Part shown: positions 8,500 to 17,355 of the stretch, piece by piece
Layout: every line of letters begins with the position of its first letter
How positions within the stretch are numbered: the first letter of the stretch is position 1
DNA from: Alterileibacterium massiliense
GTDB lineage: Bacteria; Bacillota; Clostridia; Peptostreptococcales; Anaerovoracaceae
Length of the DNA: 64,000 nucleotides
Direction of reading: 5' to 3'
NCBI RefSeq assembly: GCF_900104645.1
Contig: NZ_FNWE01000001.1
Span: forward strand, 193,765-257,764
The notes under the pieces: generated by a model
Seen by the model: only the letters and a program-made list of their open reading frames with translations
Database searches by the model: none
What the model was told of the DNA's origin: nothing
Program-made: the position numbers and the translations under genes

Positions 8500-8653
8500 A
8501 ATGAACCTAATCATCTATGATAAAATTATAGATATTAGGGATGAAATGGGATTGTTTTATGTGCTTGCTGGGTTTCCAACTTAGGAATTACTCATTTGGT
8601 AGACTCCACCCTCATTCCATTGCCTTTCATCTTTTCGGTTGGTTAGGTTCATT
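8500..8653 (+). ncRNA. Candidate IS110 bridge RNA, copy B
   Basis: AATGAACCTAA (8500-8510) pairs without mismatch with TTAGGTTCATT (8643-8653), enclosing 132 nt upstream of the transposase. IS110 elements express a guide RNA with donor and target loops from this region. Inner loops and the core dinucleotide were not resolved by eye. Confidence 0.45.
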
Positions 8654-8730
8654 CATTGATTACCTGTATAACTCGTGAGCCTGTTGTGGTTTTGGATTAA
8701 CAGGGCATCCCAAATTATAGGAGGTATATT

Positions 8731-10008
8731 ATGTCAGAAAAAATTGTTGTAGGAATTGATGTGAGTAAAGCTTTCAGTGATATCTGTATTCTATCACCTA
8801 ATAATGACATCATCAAAAGACTTAAAATTTCTAATGATATTAATGGTATGAAGTCGCTCATCTATGTACTTGAAAAGGTAGAAGATGAGTACGAGGACAG
8901 AGCAGTAATTATCATGGAAGCTACTGCACACTATCATCAAATTTTAGCTAATTTTTTCCGTAAGCATAATTACGAAGTCATTGTAATTAATCCGATTCAA
9001 AGTGGAGCATTGAAAAATATCAATATCCGAAAAATTAAATCAGATAGAACAGATGCATATAATATAGCGTTGCTATATCGTATTAAGAATTACAACGAAA
9101 CAATTACACATTCAGATACCGTTAACAGTATCAAAAAGCTTTGCAGACAGCATAAAGAATTGACGGATGAAATTGTGGAACACATCAACCGATTAATCGC
9201 TTTTTTAGATATTTCCTTTCCAGATTTCAAGAAAGTATTTGCGGATTTGCAAGGGAAAACACCTTTGTCTTTGCTTGAAAAATATCCTACTATACAGGAA
9301 GTCTTATCTCCTGAAAATAAGCAAGATATTATTCAACTGATAAAAGAAAATTCACATAAAAGCAGCTCCTATGCCGAAGTAAAATATGAAAAACTATTGA
9401 AAGCTGCTGAAAAATCTATTGAAGTTTGTATAGTAAGCCTTAGTTCAGCAGTACTTATTCAAACAACTGTGAGGGTTATTTTTAGTTTACAGGAAGCTTT
9501 GAAAGCAATCGATAATGAAATCAAAAGGCTATCACTTTTAGATGAAAAGTTTCATAAAGAAATAGTGCTTTTACAAAGTATTCCAGGAGTTGGAGAGTAT
9601 ACAGCATGTGTTGTTTTATCAGAGCTTGGAGATATATCCAATTTCTCGAAACCGAAAGAATTAGTTGCCTTCTTTGGCTTGGATCCAGGAGTAACCCAAA
9701 GTGGAACATACAATAGGAAAAACAATAAAATCTCTAAAAGAGGATCACCTCATGTTCGCTCAATTCTCCATATGCTGGCTAAATCTAATGTGTATCCAAA
9801 TCGCAACAGAGAGTATTTAAATCCTGTTATGCGAGCTTATTTTGAAAAGAAGATAGCTGAAAAACCATACAAAGTTGTAATGTGTGCAATTATGCGAAAG
9901 ATGGTTCAAATTATTTTTGCTGTCCTCAGAAATCAAAAATCATTTGAGTTAAGAACACCCGAAGAGCATCAAAAACTAATTCGAGAAAAGAGTAAGTTAG
10001 TCGCATAA
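8731..10008 (+). CDS. IS110-family transposase, copy B (complete)
   Basis: This protein of 425 residues has an N-terminal DEDD RuvC-like domain (VVGIDVSK, IMEATAHY, KSDRTDAYNIALL), a coiled-coil middle and a C-terminal Transposase_20 domain with SIPGVGEYTA, GLDPGVTQSG and SKRGSPHVRSIL. The serine of the last motif is the expected second catalytic residue of the family. The start ATG follows AGGAGG at the correct spacing. The gene is AT-rich, unlike the GC-rich transfer genes beside it, which marks it as a later arrival. It is full length with no disruption. Confidence 0.93.
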   Translation: MSEKIVVGIDVSKAFSDICILSPNNDIIKRLKISNDINGMKSLIYVLEKVEDEYEDRAVIIMEATAHYHQILANFFRKHNYEVIVINPIQSGALKNINIRKIKSDRTDAYNIALLYRIKNYNETITHSDTVNSIKKLCRQHKELTDEIVEHINRLIAFLDISFPDFKKVFADLQGKTPLSLLEKYPTIQEVLSPENKQDIIQLIKENSHKSSSYAEVKYEKLLKAAEKSIEVCIVSLSSAVLIQTTVRVIFSLQEALKAIDNEIKRLSLLDEKFHKEIVLLQSIPGVGEYTACVVLSELGDISNFSKPKELVAFFGLDPGVTQSGTYNRKNNKISKRGSPHVRSILHMLAKSNVYPNRNREYLNPVMRAYFEKKIAEKPYKVVMCAIMRKMVQIIFAVLRNQKSFELRTPEEHQKLIREKSKLVA

Positions 10009-10023
10009 ACTATTAAAAGTGTT

Positions 10024-10056
10024 GCCTCAAAAAATGAAAGTGTATGAGGCTTGTTT
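10024..10056 (+). terminator. Hairpin after the IS110 transposase
   Basis: GCCTCA (10024-10029) pairs with TGAGGC (10045-10050), and TTGTTTG follows. It could end the transposase transcript or be part of the IS right end. Confidence 0.35.
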
Positions 10057-10229
10057 GCTATGCACATTTTTAAGTTTTGTGACTTAAAAATTTTTAAAAA
10101 AATTTTTAAAATAACTATTGACTTCCTTAGTTGGTCTACAAAAGAATGAATTAGATAGCAAGCGTTAAGCAAGTTTTCAAATTTGTTATATAATTATAAC
10201 ATAAAAGTCAATGTATGTGTATAAATATC

Positions 10230-10275
10230 TTGACTTTTAAACATAAAAAGTGTTATAATATAACTAAGTTATATT
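10230..10275 (+). promoter_or_regulatory. Promoter and operator of the TetR-family gene
   Basis: TTGACT (10230-10235) and TATAAT (10254-10259) lie 18 bp apart. A 19-bp palindrome, AATATAACT-A-AGTTATATT (10257-10275), overlaps the -10 box. An almost identical palindrome recurs at 10957-10975, so this is very probably the regulator's own operator. Confidence 0.75.
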
Positions 10276-10295
10276 TGAAGAAAGGAGGGCAAATC

Positions 10296-10934
10296 ATGGC
10301 AAACGGAGATTATGAAGTAACTCATAATAGGATTCTTAATAGTGGTAAGAAAATTTTCAAAGAACAAGGATTTGAAAAGGCAAATTTAAGAGCTATTTGC
10401 AAAGAAGCAGGTGTTACTACTGGGGCGTTTTATGGTCATTTTGAGGATAAGGAAGCACTTTTTTCTGAGTTAGTTGAGCCGATTGTAAGCCAAATCCGAA
10501 AATACTATGCTATGTATGAGGATAAGAGTTTTGAGACATATAAAAAGGAAGTTCCACTTGGGAAAGAAACCATTTATAAAATTTTAGACTTTAAAGCACA
10601 TGGCGCTGTTAAGATGGTCTTGTATTTTTTTGAAAATAAAGATGCATTTGAGTTATTAGTGTTTGGTTCTTATGGAACAAAATACAGTAATTTTTTAGAT
10701 GAACTCGTGGAAATAGAAGATAAAAATCACATCAAAATATTAAGCATGATTTATGGTGAAGATGGTGTCGGTAGTGTAATAACCGATATGGGAATTCACT
10801 TAATTAACCATGCATATTATTATGCTTTATCTGAAGTTGCTGTTCATTCTAAAAGCAGAGAAGAAGTAGAATTAAATGCCAAACTAATTTCAAAATTCTT
10901 TAATGAAGGATGGGGCAAAATAAGAGGTTTGTAA
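10296..10934 (+). CDS. TetR-family transcriptional regulator
   Basis: This regulator has 212 residues. Its N-terminal helix-turn-helix (TGAFYGHFEDKEALFSELVE, about residues 40-60) is typical of TetR; the C-terminal ligand domain is not classifiable by eye. The ATG at 10296 follows AAAGGAGGG. A palindrome over its own promoter and a second copy before the transporter operon imply that it represses itself and the six downstream genes, released by a substrate of the pumps. It is AT-rich and sits just right of IS copy B. Confidence 0.85.
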   Translation: MANGDYEVTHNRILNSGKKIFKEQGFEKANLRAICKEAGVTTGAFYGHFEDKEALFSELVEPIVSQIRKYYAMYEDKSFETYKKEVPLGKETIYKILDFKAHGAVKMVLYFFENKDAFELLVFGSYGTKYSNFLDELVEIEDKNHIKILSMIYGEDGVGSVITDMGIHLINHAYYYALSEVAVHSKSREEVELNAKLISKFFNEGWGKIRGL

Positions 10935-10956
10935 AATGGAAAATTTTTTTGCATCA

Positions 10957-10975
10957 AATATAACTTAGTTATATT
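10957..10975. promoter_or_regulatory. Second TetR operator, before the transporter operon
   Basis: AATATAACT-T-AGTTATATT is a 19-bp perfect palindrome apart from the central base. It matches the operator at 10257-10275 except for that base and lies about 80 bp upstream of the first transporter gene. Confidence 0.7.
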
Positions 10976-11057
10976 AAAGATTTAATTTTATACAAATTGG
11001 CAACATGCTGCTTTATAAGCAGATAAAAAATATTATATGTATTCAAGGAGGAGAAAA

Positions 11058-11654
11058 ATGAATTTAAAAGGTATTGTAAAAATAGCAGTATTTTCTGTTA
11101 TTGGATTTGTTCTTACGATGGGATTAGGATTTTTGACAGGTTCTTTTGGAATGATTCCGAGTTTGTATTTATCATCGGCACTTGCAACAATTATTGCCGC
11201 ACCAGTTTTTGTAATAATGTGTAAACAAGTCGCACAAAGAGGAACAGCATTCTTATATTTCTTATTACTCGGCGTGTTCTATGCTCTTATGGGAATGTGG
11301 CCCGTAATAGTAGTTTGTGCAATTGCAGGAATATTAGCAGAGCTTGTGATTGGTAAAAAGGAAAATTACTCAGACAAAAATATGAGAGTTGGACTTGGTT
11401 TTGGTGCTGGTATGTTTATATATTCGCTTCATGCGATGTATTTCACATTCGTATTTGGAGTCGAAGGTCTTACAAAACAATTCCCTAAGATGTTTACAAC
11501 AGACTATGCAACATTTCTTTATAATTTTTACACCCCTAAAAACATTGCAATTTGCGTAGTGATCGCAATCGTTGCATCAATTATTGGTGCTAATTTTGGA
11601 ACATATATTTACAACAAATTCTTTAGCAACAGGAAGAAAAAAAGTGTTTTGTAA
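11058..11654 (+). CDS. MptD/Trep_Strep-family ECF transporter S component
   Basis: This integral membrane protein of 198 residues has about six hydrophobic helices and a charged C-terminus (NRKKKSVL). It resembles the Trep_Strep/MptD family of putative substrate-capture (S) subunits of energy-coupling-factor importers. The ligand is unknown. The next two genes encode a T component and a double ATPase, completing the ECF set. The start ATG at 11058 follows AAGGAGGAG. It is the first gene of the operon behind the second TetR palindrome. Confidence 0.8.
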   Translation: MNLKGIVKIAVFSVIGFVLTMGLGFLTGSFGMIPSLYLSSALATIIAAPVFVIMCKQVAQRGTAFLYFLLLGVFYALMGMWPVIVVCAIAGILAELVIGKKENYSDKNMRVGLGFGAGMFIYSLHAMYFTFVFGVEGLTKQFPKMFTTDYATFLYNFYTPKNIAICVVIAIVASIIGANFGTYIYNKFFSNRKKKSVL

Positions 11655-12357
11655 AGGTGAAAAAAACTATATAGAAGGGTACCAACTATTAGATAAAATC
11701 AACCCACTTACTATAGTTGGGTTGATTTTACTATTTTCAGTTATTCTAACTGTTGGAGAGCAATCACAATATTTATTTTCCCTTATTTTTGTCTTAGGAC
11801 TATTATTCTTATTTTCTATAAGAAAGACATTTAGAACGATATGTTCATTGCTTATAGTATGGGGGCTTATTTATTTGCTGAAACCCCACTTAGGAAATGT
11901 TTTGGTTGGTTCTATATATACAATGCTACTTATAGTGTTGAAATTTGCTCCACTTTTCATTTTGGGAAAAGTGCTGTCTTCGTATAGTTCTTCGCATCTA
12001 ATTGCTGCATTTAGAAAAATTGGTATTGATGGTGGAATAGGTATAGGAATCACAGTATTCTTTCGTTTTATTCCGGAAATTTCTATTAGGATGAAGGAAA
12101 TAAACAATGGCATGAAAATTAGAGGATTTAAAGCAAGTATTTTCAAACCAATTAAAACATTTGAATTATATTTTGTTCCTCTTATGTATAAGTGCATAGA
12201 TATAAGCGATACCTTAACTTGTTCAATCATATCAAAAGGCATTGAATATGATGGCAAAAAAACAAGTTTTCATGATGTAAAATTTACTTTTATCGATATT
12301 GTAATGTTAATGATTGGAATAATTTTGGTTTTGGTGAGTGTATGGAAAATATCTTAG
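11644..12357 (+). CDS. ECF transporter T component (EcfT-like)
   Basis: This membrane protein of about 237 residues couples S component and ATPase. Several hydrophobic helices are followed by the coupling motifs NNGMKIRGF and CSIISKGIEYDG, equivalents of the two A-R-G signatures of EcfT. The start is uncertain: I choose GTG at 11644, which overlaps the end of the S gene and is preceded by AGGAAG. An ATG at 11572 would add 24 residues lying inside the upstream gene. It overlaps the ATPase gene by 16 bp. Confidence 0.8.
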   Translation: MFCKGEKNYIEGYQLLDKINPLTIVGLILLFSVILTVGEQSQYLFSLIFVLGLLFLFSIRKTFRTICSLLIVWGLIYLLKPHLGNVLVGSIYTMLLIVLKFAPLFILGKVLSSYSSSHLIAAFRKIGIDGGIGIGITVFFRFIPEISIRMKEINNGMKIRGFKASIFKPIKTFELYFVPLMYKCIDISDTLTCSIISKGIEYDGKKTSFHDVKFTFIDIVMLMIGIILVLVSVWKIS

Positions 12358-13811
12358 GAGCAAATATACGCAAATTTTCATACGGCGAGGACTTAGTACT
12401 AAAAGACTTAAAACTGTCTGTAAAAAAAGGAGAGATAGTTGTATTAACAGGTCTTTCAGGATGTGGGAAAACAACATTTTTAAGACTTCTAAATGGACTC
12501 ATTCCATATTTTTACGAAGGAAATTTAGAAGGTAATATTGAGCTTTTGGGAAAAGAAATATCTTCGTATCAGAAAGGTGAACTTGCAAAATATATAGGAA
12601 ATGTATTTCAAAATCCCAAGGATCAGTTCTTTTGCGATGTGGTTGAAGATGAAGTTGCTTTGGTAGGAGAAAATCTTGGGTTAGATGAGAACTTATTAAA
12701 AGAAAAGGTAGATAAAGCATTAAATTTATTGGAGATAGGTCATCTAAGAAAAAAATCTATCTTTGAATTGTCTGGTGGAGAAAGACAAAAGGTGGCGATA
12801 GCAGGAACACTTATTTATGATACAGACATTATCTTTTTCGACGAACCTTCAAGTAGCCTTGATTATGACAGTATAAGGAAATTTGAAAACATACTTGTTA
12901 AGTTAAAAGCGATTGGCAAGACAATTGTAATAGCTGAACATAGATTGTATTACCTTAAAAATATTTTTGATCGTCTTGTCTATATGAAAGATGGAACGGT
13001 AGAAAATATTTTTAAAAAAGGTGAACTCGATAACCGGAAGTGTAAAGAACTGGAATTAAGAACATTAAATGAAAAAGAACTTGTGTCGGAAAAAGAGCCA
13101 TTAAAAACCAGAAGCTATATAAAAGTCGACAATGCAAATATTCACCAAGGGAAAAGAACTTTGATAAAAGATTTGACTTTTGACATTAAAGAAAAAGAAA
13201 TCATGGGAATTATCGGTTCTAATGGAATTGGGAAAACAACATTAGCAAATTCTTTGTGTGGGCTTTCCGAAAAAAGATTAGATGTGAATTATGGAAAGAA
13301 CAAGAAGGAACGATTGAAAAATTCTTATTTAGTTTTGCAAGATGTTGATGCTCAGATTTTTTTAGACACTGTGGAAAATGAGCTGATATTTTGTAAAGAA
13401 AAGAATACGGAAAGTGATTTGGAAGAAATACGAGATTACTTAAAGCAAACAAATTTGTGGCATAAGAAAGTAAGCCACCCACAAAAATTGTCTGGTGGTC
13501 AAAAACAAAGACTTGCGATTATTACTTCGTTTTTATCCAATCGAAAATTGATAGTTTTAGATGAACCGACCTCTGGACTTGATTACAGAAGTATGAGTAT
13601 TATATCTGATTTAATTACAGAAAAATCAGAGGAAGTTCCATTTATCATTATTACGCATGACTTGGAACTACTATTCAAAACTTGCCATTCTGTTTTAATG
13701 ATTGGCAGAGAAAATTATAAAAAAATATCTGTAAAAGGAAATGAACAAGTGATTATGGATTTTATGGATAATAAAAAATCTTTGATTAAGGAGGAGAATG
13801 ATGTTAAATAA
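12342..13811 (+). CDS. ECF transporter double ATPase (fused EcfA/EcfA')
   Basis: A protein of 489 residues with two ABC ATPase domains in one chain. Domain 1 has Walker A GLSGCGKTT, signature LSGGERQK and Walker B IIFFDEPSSSLD. Domain 2 has GSNGIGKTT, LSGGQKQR and LIVLDEPTSGLD. All catalytic residues are present in both. It powers the ECF importer formed with the two preceding genes and overlaps both neighbours, so the operon is tightly coupled. Confidence 0.9.
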   Translation: MENILGANIRKFSYGEDLVLKDLKLSVKKGEIVVLTGLSGCGKTTFLRLLNGLIPYFYEGNLEGNIELLGKEISSYQKGELAKYIGNVFQNPKDQFFCDVVEDEVALVGENLGLDENLLKEKVDKALNLLEIGHLRKKSIFELSGGERQKVAIAGTLIYDTDIIFFDEPSSSLDYDSIRKFENILVKLKAIGKTIVIAEHRLYYLKNIFDRLVYMKDGTVENIFKKGELDNRKCKELELRTLNEKELVSEKEPLKTRSYIKVDNANIHQGKRTLIKDLTFDIKEKEIMGIIGSNGIGKTTLANSLCGLSEKRLDVNYGKNKKERLKNSYLVLQDVDAQIFLDTVENELIFCKEKNTESDLEEIRDYLKQTNLWHKKVSHPQKLSGGQKQRLAIITSFLSNRKLIVLDEPTSGLDYRSMSIISDLITEKSEEVPFIIITHDLELLFKTCHSVLMIGRENYKKISVKGNEQVIMDFMDNKKSLIKEENDVK

Positions 13812-15591
13812 GGTTTTTGAGTATGCTGGTTCGCATAAGAAAACAATACATTTAGCGAGTTTTATTATGCTATTAAGTGTCATTATGGGAGTTGTGCCAT
13901 TTCTATTTGCTTATCAGATTATAAATCCTTTGATTTTAGGACAAAATTTGGAATTCAAAAGGTTAGTTATTTTGCTTGCCGGTATTTTGATATGTTTGGT
14001 TTTGCAAGCATTATTAGGTGGTTTGGGTCTTAATATGTCCCATAAGGCAGCATATAACACATTATTTGGACTTAGAACATCTCTACAAAAAAAGATGGAG
14101 AATCTTCCCTTAGGAGCTATTGAAGAAAAGGGAACAGGTGCTATTAAAAAGATGTTTGTAGATGATATTGGTAGTTTGGAAGTTCTTTTGGCACACTCAT
14201 TGCCTGAAGGAATTGCCAATTTAATTGTGCCTGTAATGGTATATATTGCAATGTTTTTCGTTGACTGGAGACTGGCACTTATGTCTTTGGCATCCATTCC
14301 ACTAAGCATTGTCGCTATGATGATTATGTATTCCGCAGGAATGAAAAAAATGGGACCATATTATATGGCGAGTGGAAAAATGAATAATACCATTATTGAA
14401 TATGTGAATGGTATGGAAGTAGTAAAAGTGTTTAACAAGCAAGCGGAATCATATCAAAGATTTTCTAAAGATGTTGGAGATTATAGAGATTATGCACTCG
14501 CTTGGTATAAGACTGCATGGCCATGGATGGCATTGTATAGTGCCTTGCTCCCATGCACGATTATATTAACATTGCCGCTTGGCGGTTACTTTGCTTACAT
14601 GGGCTATGTTAGTCTTTCTGATTTGATATTGGTTTTATGCCTATCTTTGAGTATTGGCTTACCACTCTTAAAGGCTTTGGGATTTTTACCAACGATGCCA
14701 CAGCTTAATTATAAAATATCTGCATTGGAAGATGCTTTAAATATAGAACCATTAAAACAAGGTGAAAACAAGTTTAAAGGTATAGATCAAACTATTTCCT
14801 ATGACAATGTTACATTTGGTTATCAACTAAGCAAGATGGGAGAGAATGGACAACCTGAAACATACATTAAAAATGTGATTCATAATGTGAGCTTTACAGC
14901 AAAAGTTGGAGAAAAGACAGCCATTGTTGGAGAATCAGGCTCAGGTAAAAGCACCTTAGCGAAACTCTTAATTCATTACTATGATGTTTTAGAAGGAAGC
15001 ATTAGTATTGGAGGACAAAATTTACAGGATATGAGTCTTAAGGCACTGAATAAAGAGATTTCTTATGTGTCTCAAGACCAATATTTATTTAATACTTCAC
15101 TCTTAGAAAATATTCGTATCGGAAATTTGTCAGCTACGGATGAAGAAGTGATAGAAGCTGCAAAGAAAGCTCAGTGTATGGAATTTTTAGATAAGCTCCC
15201 AAATGGTATTTACTCTTTGGCTGGCGAGGCAGGAAAGATGTTATCAGGTGGAGAGAGACAAAGAATATCCCTTGCAAGAGCTATCTTAAAAAATGCACCG
15301 ATTGTTGTACTTGATGAAGCTACTGCCTATGCAGATCCTGAAAATGAAGAAAAGATGGAAGCTGCGATTGCTGAACTTGTAAAAGGTAAAACATTGATTG
15401 TAATTGCTCATAAACTTCCGGCAATTGTAGATGCAGACCAAATATTGGTAATGAATCATGGCCGTTTAGTTGCAAATGGAAAACATAAGGACTTGTTAGA
15501 ATCATCAGCAGACTACCGTAAATTATGGGATGCGACAATATTTAGTAAGGAATGGAAAATTGATAGAAAGGCAGGTGAAATGAATGTTTAA
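13798..15591 (+). CDS. ABC exporter half-transporter 1
   Basis: A protein of 597 residues with an N-terminal six-helix exporter domain followed by a nucleotide-binding domain: Walker A VGESGSGKST, signature LSGGERQR, Walker B IVVLDEATA and H-loop IAHKL. It overlaps the next half-transporter by 8 bp, and the two probably form a heterodimer of the YbtP/YbtQ-like class. ATG at 13801 is an equally good start because AAGGAGGAG is better spaced from it. The substrate is unknown; a drug or siderophore-like compound is a guess from the company of a MATE pump. Confidence 0.88.
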   Translation: MMLNKVFEYAGSHKKTIHLASFIMLLSVIMGVVPFLFAYQIINPLILGQNLEFKRLVILLAGILICLVLQALLGGLGLNMSHKAAYNTLFGLRTSLQKKMENLPLGAIEEKGTGAIKKMFVDDIGSLEVLLAHSLPEGIANLIVPVMVYIAMFFVDWRLALMSLASIPLSIVAMMIMYSAGMKKMGPYYMASGKMNNTIIEYVNGMEVVKVFNKQAESYQRFSKDVGDYRDYALAWYKTAWPWMALYSALLPCTIILTLPLGGYFAYMGYVSLSDLILVLCLSLSIGLPLLKALGFLPTMPQLNYKISALEDALNIEPLKQGENKFKGIDQTISYDNVTFGYQLSKMGENGQPETYIKNVIHNVSFTAKVGEKTAIVGESGSGKSTLAKLLIHYYDVLEGSISIGGQNLQDMSLKALNKEISYVSQDQYLFNTSLLENIRIGNLSATDEEVIEAAKKAQCMEFLDKLPNGIYSLAGEAGKMLSGGERQRISLARAILKNAPIVVLDEATAYADPENEEKMEAAIAELVKGKTLIVIAHKLPAIVDADQILVMNHGRLVANGKHKDLLESSADYRKLWDATIFSKEWKIDRKAGEMNV

Positions 15592-17329
15592 GCTAATATC
15601 AAGAATTTTAAACTTGTCAGGAAAGTATAAAAATAGAATTAAAGGGGCATTTGTTTTTGCCTTTGTTGAATCCATATTAAGTAAAATGCCTATATTTATT
15701 GCATTTACCGTTTTGATAGGATTTTATGAAAAAACGAATACCTCCAAAACTTTTCTATATGTAGGAATAGGACTTGTTTTAGTGGTTTTATTACAAGCGG
15801 TGGTTCATTTCTTAAGCGATAAATTGCAAAGTGCAGCCGGCTTTCTGATTTTTGCAGACAAAAGGATGAAGCTTGGAAATCACCTTAGAAAACTTCCTAT
15901 GGGATATTTCACATCAGGAAATTTAGGAAAAATCAATTCTGTTTTAAGTTCAGATATGGCATTCATTGAGGAAGTATCCATGAGTACCATAGCTAATATG
16001 ATGAGTTATGTGCTTTCAACCGTTGTGCTTACTATATTCATGTTTGTTTTGGACTACAGAATTGGATTGATTGCGGTGTTTGTAATATTGGTTGCAACAC
16101 TGATTGCAAACGGCATGAATAAGATGTCTTTATCTGAAGCTGTTATCAGGCAAGAGCAAGGAGAGAAGCTAACAGATTCAGTTTTGTCATTTGCAGAAGG
16201 AATTAGTGTAATCAAAAGCTATAACCTTTTAGGCGACAATTCAAAGGCTCTTACAGATAGCTTTGCTTCATCAAGAGACACTTCTATAAAGTTTGAAAAG
16301 AAGATGACACCTTGGACAAGCGGATTGAACATCATTTATGGTATCGGAATTACATTTATTTTGGCACTTGCTTTGTATCTTCATTTACAAGGAATGTTGA
16401 AACTTCCTTATGTGTTAGGACTGATACTATTTGTATTTGACTTATTCAGTCCATTAAAAACTCTTTATGGAGAAGCAAGCAGGCTAACAGTTATGAATGC
16501 TGCTTTAGATCGTATTGAAGAAGTATTAAATGAAACGGAACTACAGGATACAGGTAAAAAACATATCTTAAAGGCTAAGTTTGGTGAGCCGGAAATTAGT
16601 TTTAATCATGTGAAATTTTCTTATGGAGAAAAAGAGGTTTTGCATGATATGAATTTTGAAATGAAAAAGAATACAATGACAGCTTTAGTTGGACAATCTG
16701 GTGGAGGAAAATCTACAGTAGCCAACCTTTTAGCGAGATTTTGGGATGTAGACTCCGGTGAAATTTTGATTAGAGGAGTGAATATAAAGGATGTTTCACT
16801 ATCTGAATTGATGTCGGAAATTAGTATGGTTTTCCAGAGAGTTTATTTATTCCAAGATACGATTTTTAATAATATTGCCATGGGGAAAGAAAATGCGACG
16901 AAAGAAGAAGTTATAGAAGCCGCAAAAAAAGCAAGATGTTATGACTTTATTATGGCACTTCCTGATGGATTTGACACAATGATTGGAGAAGGAGGAGCAA
17001 CTCTATCCGGTGGTGAAAAACAAAGAATTTCTATTGCTCGCTGCATATTAAAAGATGCTCCTATTGTAATTCTTGACGAGGCAACAGCAAGTGTTGATGT
17101 GGACAATGAAAGCTATATACAGGAAGCAATCAGTGAATTGGTAAAAAACAAGACATTGCTTGTGATTGCCCATAGATTAGGCACAATCAAAGAGGCTGAT
17201 AATATTATTGTAATAAAAGATGGGAATATTGCAGAACAAGGAAATCACAGTGATTTAATGACTTTAGATGGAATCTATAAAAATATGGTACAACTGCAAG
17301 AAAAAAATAAAGGACTAAAAATTATATAA
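15584..17329 (+). CDS. ABC exporter half-transporter 2
   Basis: A protein of 581 residues with a six-helix exporter domain and then an ATPase domain with VGQSGGGKST, LSGGEKQRISIAR, IVILDEATASVD and IAHRLGTI. It starts inside the end of half-transporter 1 behind AAGGCAGGTG, showing translational coupling. Together they should form a heterodimeric export pump. Both ATP sites look complete; I see no degenerate Walker B glutamate. Confidence 0.88.
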   Translation: MFKLISRILNLSGKYKNRIKGAFVFAFVESILSKMPIFIAFTVLIGFYEKTNTSKTFLYVGIGLVLVVLLQAVVHFLSDKLQSAAGFLIFADKRMKLGNHLRKLPMGYFTSGNLGKINSVLSSDMAFIEEVSMSTIANMMSYVLSTVVLTIFMFVLDYRIGLIAVFVILVATLIANGMNKMSLSEAVIRQEQGEKLTDSVLSFAEGISVIKSYNLLGDNSKALTDSFASSRDTSIKFEKKMTPWTSGLNIIYGIGITFILALALYLHLQGMLKLPYVLGLILFVFDLFSPLKTLYGEASRLTVMNAALDRIEEVLNETELQDTGKKHILKAKFGEPEISFNHVKFSYGEKEVLHDMNFEMKKNTMTALVGQSGGGKSTVANLLARFWDVDSGEILIRGVNIKDVSLSELMSEISMVFQRVYLFQDTIFNNIAMGKENATKEEVIEAAKKARCYDFIMALPDGFDTMIGEGGATLSGGEKQRISIARCILKDAPIVILDEATASVDVDNESYIQEAISELVKNKTLLVIAHRLGTIKEADNIIVIKDGNIAEQGNHSDLMTLDGIYKNMVQLQEKNKGLKII

Positions 17330-17355
17330 AAATTGGTCTAAGAGAGGAGAAGACG

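Larger units (their letters stand above)
8459..10008 (+). mobile_element. IS110-family insertion sequence, copy B
   Basis: This is the complete copy of the IS. It has a roughly 250-bp structured non-coding left end, one transposase gene and a short right end not far beyond 10008 that cannot be fixed because its mirror lies outside the window. The copy is identical to 1-1514 over all shared bases, so the duplication is recent. It is inserted directly upstream of a conserved leader element, exactly as copy A is. Confidence 0.85.

Noticed and set aside
11871-12257. Minus-strand 128-residue frame in the transporter operon
   Set aside because: It is antisense to the EcfT-like gene and has no start signals.
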